Positions 33,178 to 41,453 of a DNA stretch of 64,000 nucleotides are shown here, piece by piece. The notes under the pieces were generated by a model that ran no database searches, was not told the origin of the DNA, and was given only the letters and a program-made list of their open reading frames with translations. The stretch's first letter is position 1. The number at the start of each line of letters is the position of its first letter. The stretch comes from Ruegeria haliotis (GTDB taxonomy: Bacteria > Pseudomonadota > Alphaproteobacteria > Rhodobacterales > Rhodobacteraceae). The position numbers and the translations under genes are program-made. The stretch is from NCBI RefSeq assembly GCF_013377785.1, contig NZ_JABXWT010000007.1, positions 62,001 through 126,000 of the forward strand, in the 5' to 3' direction.

Positions 33178-34227
33178 TTAATCAAGCCAGCCCCGCAGGT
33201 TGTTTTCGATGATCGTGCCAAGTGCTGCGATATGCGAATCATCGTCGTTGAGGCAGGGAATATAGGTAAACTCCTCGCCCCCCGCTTCCTCAAAGCTTTC
33301 TTTTATCTCTTCGTTGATCTCTTCCAGCGTTTCGATGCAATCGGCAGAGAAAGCCGGGGCGATGACAGCAATGTTCTTTTTGCCCTGACGCGCCAGTTCG
33401 GCCACGTGATCCACGGTATAGGGTTTCAACCAATCTTCGGGGCCGAAACGCGACTGAAAGGTTGAGATAATTCGATCACCCGACCAGCCTAAACGCTCTT
33501 TCAAGAGTCTCGAGGTTTTTACGCACTGGCAGTGATAGGGATCGCCCTGCTGTAAATAGCGTTCCGGCATTCCGTGATAGGAACAGACAAGGATATCGGG
33601 TTTGGTGTCCATTGCCGCATAGGCGCGCTCGACTGATTGCGCGAGTGCTGCAATGTAGGTCGGTTCGTCGTAATAGGCCGGAACGGTGCGACTGGCGGGT
33701 TGCCAGGCTTCCTCCATCAACGCGCGAAAGAATTGATCGTTTGCCGTAGCTGTCGTGGCGCCTGCATAGTGCGGGTACAGCGGGAAAAACAGGATGCGAT
33801 CACAGCCTTCGGCCACCATCTGCCGGACTTTGGATTTGGTAGACGGATTGCCATAGCGCATGCAGAAATCGACCATGACCTGATCGCCAAAGCGCGTCCG
33901 CATTGTGTCGCGCAGTTTTGCAGTCTGTTCTTTGGTGATGGTCATCAGCGGGCTTTCGCCCTGGTCATGGTTCCAAATGGACTTGTAAGCCTCGCCCGAG
34001 CTGAAGGGACGCTTTGTCAGGATGATTGATTGCAGGATCGGTTGCCATTTCCACGCGGGGTAGTCGATCACACGGCGATCTGACAGGAACTCGTTCAGAT
34101 ACCGCCGCATTGGCCAATAGGTATAGTCATCCGGTGTGCCCAGATTGGCCAGCAGGATGCCAACGCGCCCCATTTTTACTTTGGGGTGATCGGCTGGTGC
34201 ATGCGCGGGGCGGATGGCGTCAAACAT
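33178..34227 (-). CDS. hemH: Ferrochelatase HemH
   Basis: Inserts iron into protoporphyrin IX, the last step of haem synthesis. ATG at 34227 (MFDAIRPAHAPADHPK) is preferred over the upstream codon at 34287. The 349-residue protein has family motifs GILLANLGTPD, the metal-site His in SYHGMPERY, and the QSRFGPEDWLKPY and APAFSADCIETLEEI segments. Confidence 0.95.
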   Translation of the reverse strand: MFDAIRPAHAPADHPKVKMGRVGILLANLGTPDDYTYWPMRRYLNEFLSDRRVIDYPAWKWQPILQSIILTKRPFSSGEAYKSIWNHDQGESPLMTITKEQTAKLRDTMRTRFGDQVMVDFCMRYGNPSTKSKVRQMVAEGCDRILFFPLYPHYAGATTATANDQFFRALMEEAWQPASRTVPAYYDEPTYIAALAQSVERAYAAMDTKPDILVCSYHGMPERYLQQGDPYHCQCVKTSRLLKERLGWSGDRIISTFQSRFGPEDWLKPYTVDHVAELARQGKKNIAVIAPAFSADCIETLEEINEEIKESFEEAGGEEFTYIPCLNDDDSHIAALGTIIENNLRGWLD

Positions 34228-34283
34228 ATGGGCATTCCTGAATTTAAATGGTCTGGCCTGAGATAAAGGGAAATGTTCGCTCG

Positions 34284-35114
34284 TCAATCGGGCAGTTTGC
34301 CCTCATTCGTGCGCAGGGCGTCGGCAAGGCGCATCCGGGCCGAGCCCGGACGCATCGGTTTGGGTTGGCTGGCATCGGGGGACCAGCCGGTCAGGCAGAT
34401 CAACTCGAAGGTGGCGGGTAGACGCCCTTCGGGTGTTGCGAAGTGGTCGCGGTAAATCTGCTGTGCTCTGTCGAACACCTTTCGCCGCGTTGGACGCATT
34501 AGGCGATCTGACAGGATATTTGTCTCGGCCATCGCCCGCAGATCGTGCATCAGATGGAACAGATCGCGATATTCCGCTGTCAGCGGGGCTGCATCGGCCA
34601 CGGGCAATGCCAAGCCTGCGCGCTGCAACAAAGCCCCCAGATCGCGTAGTTCGGCCATGGGGGCGATGCGGGGGCTGAGCCCGCCGGTGACCTCGATTTC
34701 GGCCTGTCCCAGCGCAGAGCGCATCTGATGCAGGGTTTCCCCACCCAAACAGACAGCTAGCAACAACCCGTCAGGGCGCAAGGCGCGGTGGCATTGGATC
34801 AATTGCCCGACCGGATCGTTTGCCCAATGCAAGGCCATGGCGTGGATCACCAGATCATGCGCGCCCGGGATCAGGTCCAGAACCTCGACATCTTCCACAA
34901 TCACGGCTCCGGGCAGCACGTCCTGCCAGATATGCGGGAAACCAGTCACAATCGCTGGCGCCATAAAGGATCTGTTAACCAAGGACAGCCGATCCTGCAC
35001 TTCATCAACAGCAGCACGGTGCAGGAACAGGGCATCGTCCTGCGCGCGGGCGCGTCGGCGAGATAGGGTCTCGCGGTCAAACAGTGAGGGTGCAGTGGAC
35101 GCAGGCAGTTTCAT
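34284..35114 (-). CDS. Methyltransferase-fold protein (BioC/NDUFAF5-like)
   Basis: A 276-residue protein similar in its second half to class I SAM methyltransferases of the BioC/NDUFAF5 kind (HDLVIHAMALHWANDPVGQLIQCHRALRPDGLLLAVCLGGETLHQMR). The first motif, normally a Gly-rich loop, is replaced by a sequence without GxGxG (LSLVNRSFMAPAIVTG). ATG at 35114 (MKLPASTAPSLFDRETL) is the likely start; its first 20 bp overlap the divergent comF start. Function not established; a role in complex I or cofactor maturation is possible. Confidence 0.8.
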   Translation of the reverse strand: MKLPASTAPSLFDRETLSRRRARAQDDALFLHRAAVDEVQDRLSLVNRSFMAPAIVTGFPHIWQDVLPGAVIVEDVEVLDLIPGAHDLVIHAMALHWANDPVGQLIQCHRALRPDGLLLAVCLGGETLHQMRSALGQAEIEVTGGLSPRIAPMAELRDLGALLQRAGLALPVADAAPLTAEYRDLFHLMHDLRAMAETNILSDRLMRPTRRKVFDRAQQIYRDHFATPEGRLPATFELICLTGWSPDASQPKPMRPGSARMRLADALRTNEGKLPD

Positions 35115-35859
35115 ACGCCGCAAGTATCGCATTTGGCAGCAAGTTCAAACCGCTGTCGAGCTGATCTATCCGCCCAGATGCCTGGGCTGCGGCAATCTGA
35201 CAGAATCAGATTTCGGCCTGTGCGGGTCATGTTGGCGCGACACGCCTTTTATCGGCGGTGCCGTCTGCGATAGCTGCGGCGCGCCTGTGCCCGGAAACGC
35301 GGATGGTCATCGCATCGAATGTGACGATTGCCTGAAAACGCCTCGGCCCTGGCGTGATGGGCGGGCAGCCTTGTTGTATCAGGCGCGCGCCCGGTCGCTG
35401 GTCCTGTCTCTGAAACACGGCGATCGGCCCGAACTGGCCCGACCTGCATCGCGCTGGATGGCGCAAGCCGGGCGCGCGTTGTTTCGGCCCGACATGCTGA
35501 TTGCGCCGGTCCCGTTGCATTGGTCTCGCTTGATCAAGCGGAGGTACAATCAGTCGGCCTTGCTGGCCCAACATCTGGGGCGGGAAACGGGTTTGGACGT
35601 TTGCCCCGATCTGCTGGAGCGTCGGGTGCGGACACCGGTACTGGACGGCAAGACCGCTGCAGAACGCGCGGAAACCCTGTCGGGAGTAATTTCCCCGCAT
35701 GCCAAACGAAAACGCAAGATGCAGGGGCGGGATGTGCTGTTGGTCGATGATGTCATGACCTCGGGGGCGACGCTGGCCGCATGTACGCAAGCTTGTGCGA
35801 CAGCCGGGGCAAATCATATTTTCGTGTTGGTACTGGCGCGCGTTGCCAAGGATGCCTAA
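35095..35859 (+). CDS. comF: ComF family protein
   Basis: A phosphoribosyltransferase-like protein of the ComF/GntX family, linked to DNA uptake in competent bacteria. GTG at 35095 is chosen because GTGAGGG lies upstream and no other in-frame start precedes the conserved zinc-finger region (YPPRCLGCGNL ... CGSCW ... CDSCGAPV). The PRPP-binding motif is VLLVDDVMTSGATL. About 254 residues. The start overlaps the divergent gene by 20 bp. Confidence 0.88.
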   Translation: MDAGSFIRRKYRIWQQVQTAVELIYPPRCLGCGNLTESDFGLCGSCWRDTPFIGGAVCDSCGAPVPGNADGHRIECDDCLKTPRPWRDGRAALLYQARARSLVLSLKHGDRPELARPASRWMAQAGRALFRPDMLIAPVPLHWSRLIKRRYNQSALLAQHLGRETGLDVCPDLLERRVRTPVLDGKTAAERAETLSGVISPHAKRKRKMQGRDVLLVDDVMTSGATLAACTQACATAGANHIFVLVLARVAKDA

Positions 35860-35896
35860 TTCGCCGAAGGTTATGCGAAACGCGAAGGGACGGAAT

Positions 35897-36154
35897 ATGA
35901 AACCGGTAGAAATCTATACTTCTCCGCTATGCGGCTTTTGCCACGCGGCGAAACGGCTGCTGAAACAGAAAGGCGTCGAGTTCAAGGAAATCGACGTGTT
36001 GCTGCACCCCAAACGCAAGCCCGAGATGATCAAACGTGCTGGTGGCAAACGGACCGTCCCGCAGATCTTTGTCGGTACCGATCATGTCGGAGGGTGTGAC
36101 GAATTGTACGAACTGGATCGCCAGGGCAAACTGGATCGGTTGCTGGCTGTCTGA
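35897..36154 (+). CDS. grxC: Glutaredoxin 3
   Basis: Small glutathione-dependent dithiol oxidoreductase. The 85-residue protein starts at ATG 35897 with GAAGGGACGG upstream and has the active site CGFC (Cys12, Cys15) and the glutathione-binding TVPQIFVG and GGCDEL segments. Its stop overlaps the start of the nitrilase gene (TGATG), suggesting a functional link through glutathione. Confidence 0.95.
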   Translation: MKPVEIYTSPLCGFCHAAKRLLKQKGVEFKEIDVLLHPKRKPEMIKRAGGKRTVPQIFVGTDHVGGCDELYELDRQGKLDRLLAV

Positions 36155-36984
36155 TGAAAACTGCGCTGCTGCAAATCACCTCATCGGACAATCCGGTCGA
36201 GAATCTGGATATGGTTCGCACCATGATGGACCGGGCCGCCCAGGAAGGTGCCCAGTTTATCCTGACGCCCGAAGTCACCAACTGCGTCTCGACCAGCACG
36301 ACGCGGCAGCGCGATGTTCTGCAGCACGAAGAAGACGATATCACACTGGCAGGCTTGCGTGAGCAGGCCGTCGCGCTGGGCGTATGGGTGCTTATTGGAT
36401 CGCTGGCGATCAAGACTCATGACGCGGACGGGCGCTTTGCGAACCGGTCTTACATGATCGGCCCGAAAGGGCAGATTGTTGCCCAGTATGACAAGATCCA
36501 CATGTTCGACGTACAGGTCACTGAAACCGAGACATTTCGCGAATCAGCTAACTACCGGCCCGGCACTACAGCCGTCGTCGCCGATACAGATTTCGGCAAA
36601 GTTGGCCTGACCATCTGCTATGATATCCGTTTCCCCCATCTGTATTCCGCGCTGGCACAGGCTGGGGCGCGAGTCATTACCGTTCCGGCGGCATTTTCGC
36701 CGGTTACAGGGGTGGCGCACTGGGAATCACTGCTGCGCGCGCGGGCCATCGAAAACGGCTGTTGGGTGATTGCGCCGGCTCAGACCGGTGAACATCCCAA
36801 AACACGTGGAAAAACACGCAATACACACGGTCATAGCATGGTTGTGGCCCCATGGGGCGAGGTCGTCATCGACGCAGGCACCGATCCGGGCATTCACATT
36901 TTCGATTTGGATGATAGTTCTGTGACAGAGGCGCGCCGTCGCGTACCGTCTTTGACACATGTCCGTTCCTTTGACGGGCCCTGA
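36154..36984 (+). CDS. Nitrilase-family amidase (deaminated glutathione amidase-like)
   Basis: A 276-residue carbon-nitrogen hydrolase with the Glu-Lys-Cys triad: Glu40 (LTPEVTN), Lys114 (YDKIHMFD) and Cys155 (TICYDIRFP). These segments resemble Nit1, which hydrolyses deaminated glutathione. Overlap with grxC supports a glutathione-repair role; other omega-amidase activities cannot be excluded. Confidence 0.9.
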   Translation: MKTALLQITSSDNPVENLDMVRTMMDRAAQEGAQFILTPEVTNCVSTSTTRQRDVLQHEEDDITLAGLREQAVALGVWVLIGSLAIKTHDADGRFANRSYMIGPKGQIVAQYDKIHMFDVQVTETETFRESANYRPGTTAVVADTDFGKVGLTICYDIRFPHLYSALAQAGARVITVPAAFSPVTGVAHWESLLRARAIENGCWVIAPAQTGEHPKTRGKTRNTHGHSMVVAPWGEVVIDAGTDPGIHIFDLDDSSVTEARRRVPSLTHVRSFDGP

Positions 36985-36998
36985 TCCAGAACCGGACC

Positions 36999-37439
36999 AT
37001 GACTGACGAAAAGAATGCCCTGGCGGTCACGCTGTTCAGCGAGATCCTGACTGCCGATCAACTGTTGCGCAACCGGCTGAGCCGGGTGCTGCCCAAGGGC
37101 ATGGAAATCTCGCATTTCTCGGTGCTGAATCATCTGGTCTTTATCGGAGATGAGCGCAGCCCGGCGCAACTGGCCAGTACATTCCACGTGACCCGAGGGG
37201 CCATTACCAACACATTGGCCAAGCTGGAATGGGCCGGATACATTCATATCCGCCCCGACTGGGACGACGCGCGCCGAAAGATGGTGGCGATCAGCCCCGC
37301 TGGCCGCCGCGCGCGCGATCAGGCGATTTCCGCGATTGCGCCACTGATCAACCGCGTGGTCGGAGAGCTGGGGCTGGAGCGGGTCCGAAGCACACTGCCC
37401 GTGCTACGGGATTTGCGGTTGCAGCTTGAGGGGGAGTAG
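36999..37439 (+). CDS. MarR family transcriptional regulator
   Basis: A 146-residue winged-helix regulator; the DNA-binding part is about residues 45-105 (SPAQLASTFHVTRGAITNTLAKLEWAGYIHIRPDWDDARRKMVAISPAG). It lies 14 bp after the nitrilase gene, so it may be cotranscribed with grxC and the nitrilase. Ligand and targets unknown. Confidence 0.92.
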   Translation: MTDEKNALAVTLFSEILTADQLLRNRLSRVLPKGMEISHFSVLNHLVFIGDERSPAQLASTFHVTRGAITNTLAKLEWAGYIHIRPDWDDARRKMVAISPAGRRARDQAISAIAPLINRVVGELGLERVRSTLPVLRDLRLQLEGE

Positions 37440-37539
37440 GGGCTGAGGTCAGCGGCCTACTGGGGTGATGGCTTTGTCTATGAGGGCAACGACCCTTCCA
37501 GTTGCGGCCATGTTTTTTGCTTTATCGGAGATTCATTGA

Positions 37540-38076
37540 TTGAAGAATTATTTGATAGGTGGGTGCATATGTCTGCTAGGGATTTTGATCATCGGCATCG
37601 AGCCGTTGCAGCGAGCGATAAACGACTCAATGAACCGAGGCACCCTGAAGGGTGCGGAAACTTGCATATCCTATTCAAGCAGTGAACTTCTTTCAACGGA
37701 AACGATTAGATCAACTTGCGTAAATGCGTTTCAAATGCCCCTTTTTGATCACGATCACGCAACAGGTCGTGCAGGGCCTTGGATGGAACCAGGGGTCGCA
37801 GGTTGGGAAGGTATTTTAGAGAACAAGATGCCTGACTTTGTTACAACTTGGGTACAGATTTCAGTAAGCATCTACGATCCGGGAGGCGTCGAACAGGAGT
37901 ATTTTGCCGAAACTTCGATCTGGATCGATCCTCAAGACGAAGCGGAGTTTCGGATGAAGATACCCGCACTCAAGCGCGAACAAATTGAAGGCATCGAGTT
38001 TTGCGAGAATGACAATCCAGCGCCGAAAGCGTGCATGGAATGGGGTGTCAAACGCATATTGGGGCTTTCGATTTAG
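37540..38076 (+). CDS. Orphan membrane-anchored protein, A+T-rich
   Basis: A 178-residue protein starting with TTG at 37540 (GGAG about 12 bp upstream). An N-terminal hydrophobic helix (LIGGCICLLGILIIGI) anchors a soluble domain with four or more Cys (ETCISYSS, RSTCVNAF, EFCENDN, KACMEWG) that could form disulfides outside the cytoplasm. Base composition is A+T-rich (25 of 60 bases G or C in 37681-37740), unlike its neighbours. I do not recognise it; recent gain is likely. Confidence 0.65.
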   Translation: MKNYLIGGCICLLGILIIGIEPLQRAINDSMNRGTLKGAETCISYSSSELLSTETIRSTCVNAFQMPLFDHDHATGRAGPWMEPGVAGWEGILENKMPDFVTTWVQISVSIYDPGGVEQEYFAETSIWIDPQDEAEFRMKIPALKREQIEGIEFCENDNPAPKACMEWGVKRILGLSI

Positions 38077-38102
38077 GCCTAGTACCCGCTTCACGGCCAA
38101 AC

Positions 38103-38849
38103 TTACCCCGGCTTCACACTCGCAGTCACATAATTCACGCTCAGATCCCGGTCCGAGATCGACCAGCTCCACAGGATCGGGTTGAACACAAACCCCTTAC
38201 GATCCACCGGCTCCAGCCCGGCTTGGCGCAGCAGGTCGAACAGCTCATCAGGGGTGACGAACTTGTCCCACTCATGGGTACCACGCGGCAGCCAGCGCAT
38301 GACGACCTCGGCCCCCAAAATGGCCATCGCATAGGATTTCGGGTTGCGGTTGATGGTTGAGCATATCTCAAGCCCGCCGGGTTTCAGCAATTGCTGCGTG
38401 GCGGTCAGGTAGCTTAGCGGATCGGCAACGTGCTCAACCACTTCCATGTTCAAAACAACGTCGAACTGTTCGCCTGCCTCGGCCATCGCCTCGGCCGTTG
38501 TGTGGCGATAATCGATTCGCAGCCCCGATTGTTCTGCGTGGACGCGCGCGACCGGTAAATTGCCCTCAGCAGCATCAGCGCCGACAACCTCGGCACCCAG
38601 ACGTGCCATTGGTTCGCTCAGCAAGCCGCCGCCACAGCCGATATCCAGCAGGCGCAGGCCCTCGAACGGCTTTGCAGCCTTCAAATCGCGATCAAATTCA
38701 CCCGCAATCTGTTGCGTGATATAATCCAGTCGACAGGGGTTGAGCATGTGCAACGGCTTGAATTTCCCATGCGGGTCCCACCATTCCGCGGCCATTGCCT
38801 CAAATTTTGCGATCTCGGAAGGGTCAACCGTGTTCGGATGCGCTTGCAT
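38103..38849 (-). CDS. ubiG: Ubiquinone biosynthesis O-methyltransferase UbiG
   Basis: Performs both O-methylations in ubiquinone synthesis. The 248-residue protein has SAM motif [26 protein letters not shown] and UbiG-typical segments ([60 protein letters not shown]). Length fits the family. Confidence 0.96.
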   Translation of the reverse strand: MQAHPNTVDPSEIAKFEAMAAEWWDPHGKFKPLHMLNPCRLDYITQQIAGEFDRDLKAAKPFEGLRLLDIGCGGGLLSEPMARLGAEVVGADAAEGNLPVARVHAEQSGLRIDYRHTTAEAMAEAGEQFDVVLNMEVVEHVADPLSYLTATQQLLKPGGLEICSTINRNPKSYAMAILGAEVVMRWLPRGTHEWDKFVTPDELFDLLRQAGLEPVDRKGFVFNPILWSWSISDRDLSVNYVTASVKPG

Positions 38850-38897
38850 TCCTGTCTCCGTGTGCTCTTTTACGCTTAAGGACTATACAGGCCCATA

Positions 38898-39875
38898 ATG
38901 GACAAGTACCCGGACCAAAAGCGCGCAGTTCAATATCTGTACCCGCCGACCGAGCCATTCGATCAGCGATTGGTCAGTGTGGGCGATGGGCACCAGATTT
39001 ATATGGAGCAAAGCGGTAATCCCAATGGGGTGCCGGTGGTGGTTCTGCATGGCGGCCCGGGTGGCGGATGCAGCCCGGCGATGCGGCGGTATTTCGATCC
39101 CCGTGTGTTCCGGGTGATTCTGTTCGATCAGCGTGGCTGCGGGAAATCGCGGCCGCACGCTTCGGTCGAGGATAACACGACCTGGCATCTGGTCGCGGAC
39201 ATTGAGCGCCTGCGGAGCTTGCTCGACATCGAGGATTGGATCGTCTTTGGCGGCAGCTGGGGGGCAACGCTGGCGCTGATTTATGCGCAGACGCACCCGG
39301 ATCGCGTCAGCCGACTGGTTCTGCGCGGTGTTTTCCTGATGACACAGGCAGAACTGGATTGGTTCTACGGCGGTGGGTCCGGAAAGTTCTGGCCTGAACA
39401 GTGGTCGAAGTTTACCTCATTGCTGTCCGAGGATGAGCTGTCCGACACAATTGCCGCTTATAACAAACGTCTGTTTTCGGGCGACCGCGCGACGGAAATT
39501 CTATACGCGCGGGCCTGGTCCAGTTGGGAAAATGCACTGGCCTCGATTCATTCCAATGGTGCAGCCGGTGAAAGTCCGGGCGAATATGCCCGGGCCTTTG
39601 CAAGGCTTGAGAATCACTATTTCATCAATGGCGGCTTTCTTGAAAAGGACGGGCAGATCCTGGATCAGATGGACAAGATCGCCCATATCCCCGGCCATAT
39701 CGTGCAAGGGCGTTATGATATGATTTGCCCACCGCAAGCCGCCTGGAAACTGTCCGAGCGGTGGCCGAATGCCGAGCTGAAGATGGTGCGGCACGCAGGC
39801 CACGCACTGTCTGAACCCGGGATCAGCGCCGAACTGGTGCGCATCATGGATCGCGTGGCGGAGGGATCGACATGA
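38898..39875 (+). CDS. pip: Proline iminopeptidase
   Basis: An alpha/beta hydrolase that removes N-terminal proline. The 325-residue protein has the oxyanion region HGGPGGGCSP (51-60), nucleophile Ser120 in GGSWGATL and family segments (FDQRGCGKSRPH, DWFYGGGSGKFWPEQW). Its stop overlaps the next start by 4 bp. Confidence 0.94.
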   Translation: MDKYPDQKRAVQYLYPPTEPFDQRLVSVGDGHQIYMEQSGNPNGVPVVVLHGGPGGGCSPAMRRYFDPRVFRVILFDQRGCGKSRPHASVEDNTTWHLVADIERLRSLLDIEDWIVFGGSWGATLALIYAQTHPDRVSRLVLRGVFLMTQAELDWFYGGGSGKFWPEQWSKFTSLLSEDELSDTIAAYNKRLFSGDRATEILYARAWSSWENALASIHSNGAAGESPGEYARAFARLENHYFINGGFLEKDGQILDQMDKIAHIPGHIVQGRYDMICPPQAAWKLSERWPNAELKMVRHAGHALSEPGISAELVRIMDRVAEGST

Positions 39876-40693
39876 CCCGGATTGATCGCCGTGCTCTGTT
39901 TGCCTCGGGTGCTGCCGCTGCGCTGCTGGCGGCAACGGGTGCGTCACTGGCAGATACGCCAAAGTTCGGCGGAGTACTGCGGTTGGCCGTTCCCCGGGAT
40001 GACAGTTTGGAACAAGTCGCGCGCGGTGCGGTCTTTGATAACCTGACCGAAATTGCCCCGGACGGCACACTGCGCGGGGAACTGGTGACCGGATGGCAGA
40101 CCGATGCGGACGCGCGCGTCTGGACATTCGATCTGCGCGACGACGCCGTGTTCCATGATGGCGGGGCGCTTGATGTAGGGGATGTTCTGGCCGTATTGGA
40201 CGATTTCGGACGCACTGAAGCGCTGGCCCCCAACCGAGTGTATCTGGAGCTGTCCGAAGCCAATCCTGGCCTGCCGTTCCTGTTGGCGGACAGCCGTTTT
40301 GTCATCACGCGTGCCGGGCAGGGCGTAACGCCCTTGAATTCCGCCAATGGGACCGGATGCTACCGCGTTGACCGGGCCGAGGATGATCGGCACTTTTTGG
40401 GACGTCGCGCTGCAAGCCACTATAAGGATGGTCAAGCTGGCTGGGTGGATGCCCTCGAAATCATTGTGATTCCCGACGCCCATGTTCGGGCCGAAGCGTT
40501 GCGTGACGGCTATGTCGACGTTGTCGCTGTACCAAATCCGGAAGATACGCGCCGCATCCGGGGTCTGCGTTATTACCCATCCGAGGCTGATATGGCGCTG
40601 GCCGTGTCTTCGAATGTCGGGATGCCGCGGCAAATCGGTCAGCGCGGTTTGTTGGATGATGGGCGTATCGCGGAACGGTGGTGGATGGCATGA
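39872..40693 (+). CDS. Short solute-binding-protein-like gene (SBP family 5)
   Basis: A 273-residue protein with an N-terminal export signal ([25 protein letters not shown], possibly Tat). It resembles the first half of peptide-type substrate-binding proteins ([43 protein letters not shown] and [11 protein letters not shown]). Such proteins usually have about 500 residues, so the C-terminal lobe is missing here. It ends cleanly before the rimP promoter. It may be a decayed gene or a stable short form; it is coupled to pip. Confidence 0.75.
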   Translation: MTRIDRRALFASGAAAALLAATGASLADTPKFGGVLRLAVPRDDSLEQVARGAVFDNLTEIAPDGTLRGELVTGWQTDADARVWTFDLRDDAVFHDGGALDVGDVLAVLDDFGRTEALAPNRVYLELSEANPGLPFLLADSRFVITRAGQGVTPLNSANGTGCYRVDRAEDDRHFLGRRAASHYKDGQAGWVDALEIIVIPDAHVRAEALRDGYVDVVAVPNPEDTRRIRGLRYYPSEADMALAVSSNVGMPRQIGQRGLLDDGRIAERWWMA

Positions 40694-40729
40694 AACTGGC
40701 CTAAATCCGATCACGATCTTTTCCGGGGG

Positions 40730-40758
40730 TTGCAGACTCGGAAACTCCTGCGTATATG
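40730..40758 (+). promoter_or_regulatory. Sigma-70 type promoter of the rimP operon
   Basis: TTGCAG (40730-40735), a 17-bp spacer and TATATG (40753-40758). It lies inside the gap before rimP and would start a transcript near 40765 that runs into the leader hairpins. Confidence 0.7.
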
Positions 40759-40764
40759 CAGTTG

Positions 40765-40840
40765 CAACAGCGGCGCGTCGGACTTCTGGTCCGGGGCTCC
40801 ACCGGAAATTTCGACGGGCCGCGCGCCCGTTTTTTTGTGC
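40765..40840 (+). promoter_or_regulatory. Attenuator-like leader of rimP-nusA-infB
   Basis: The predicted leader can fold in two exclusive ways. A terminator hairpin (ACGGGC 40814-40819 with GCCCGT 40825-40830, then six T) competes with a pairing of 40771-40780 against 40812-40821 (9 of 10 bases complementary), which would break the terminator. A small hairpin CGGAC/GTCCG lies at 40779-40793. A conserved leader before rimP has been described in other bacteria; whether this is a member was not checked. Confidence 0.6.
40814..40836 (+). terminator. Intrinsic terminator in the rimP leader
   Basis: A 6-bp G+C stem with a 5-base loop followed by six T, ending 26 bp before the rimP ATG. It is in the sense orientation for rimP, so it acts as an attenuator or ends a short transcript from the promoter at 40730. 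Confidence 0.85.
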
Positions 40841-40862
40841 CCGGACAAGGGTAGAGCACCAG

Positions 40863-41453
40863 ATGACAAACGACCTGATAGCCAAAGCAGCCATCGACCG
40901 GCGACTGGCCGAGATCATCATCCCCGTGATCGAAGATCTCGGGTATGAGCTGGTCCGCATCCGCTTGATGAGCGGTAAGCAGACGACGCTGCAGATCATG
41001 GCCGACAAACCCGATGGCGGGATCGAAGTCGATGATTGCGGCGAGATTTCGAACGCGGTCAGCGCCACGCTGGATGTCGAGGACCCTATTCTCGATGCTT
41101 ACGCGTTGGAAGTTTCCAGCCCTGGTATTGACCGCCCTCTGACTCGCCTCAAGGATTTTGAGATGTTCGAGGGGTATGAGGCCAAGATCGAGACGTCGGA
41201 ACTGATCGATGGCCGCCGCCGCTTTAAGGGCGAACTGGCCGGGATCGAAGGCGACGAGGTTCTGATTAACATCTCCGAAGGGGACGAGATCATTACAATC
41301 GGCCTGCAATTCGACTGGCTGAGCGACGCCAAGCTGGTCCTGACCGATGACCTGATCAAAGAAATGCTGCGCCAACGCAAAGATGCGGGCGCCCTGAATG
41401 AAAACGCCTTCGACGAGATTGAGACCGAAGGGTCCGAAGAGGAGACGAACTGA
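40863..41453 (+). CDS. rimP: Ribosome maturation factor RimP
   Basis: Needed for maturation of the 30S subunit. The ATG at 40863 ([31 protein letters not shown]) follows the leader terminator; the open frame upstream to 40482 is a shadow over the previous gene. The 196-residue protein has the RimP N-terminal domain and SH3-like C-terminal domain and a Glu-rich tail. Its stop overlaps the nusA start (TGATG). Confidence 0.95.
   Translation: MTNDLIAKAAIDRRLAEIIIPVIEDLGYELVRIRLMSGKQTTLQIMADKPDGGIEVDDCGEISNAVSATLDVEDPILDAYALEVSSPGIDRPLTRLKDFEMFEGYEAKIETSELIDGRRRFKGELAGIEGDEVLINISEGDEIITIGLQFDWLSDAKLVLTDDLIKEMLRQRKDAGALNENAFDEIETEGSEEETN

Noticed and set aside
40482..40862. N-terminal extension of RimP
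   Set aside because: It would run through the short binding-protein gene, a promoter and a terminator; the family start is at 40863.
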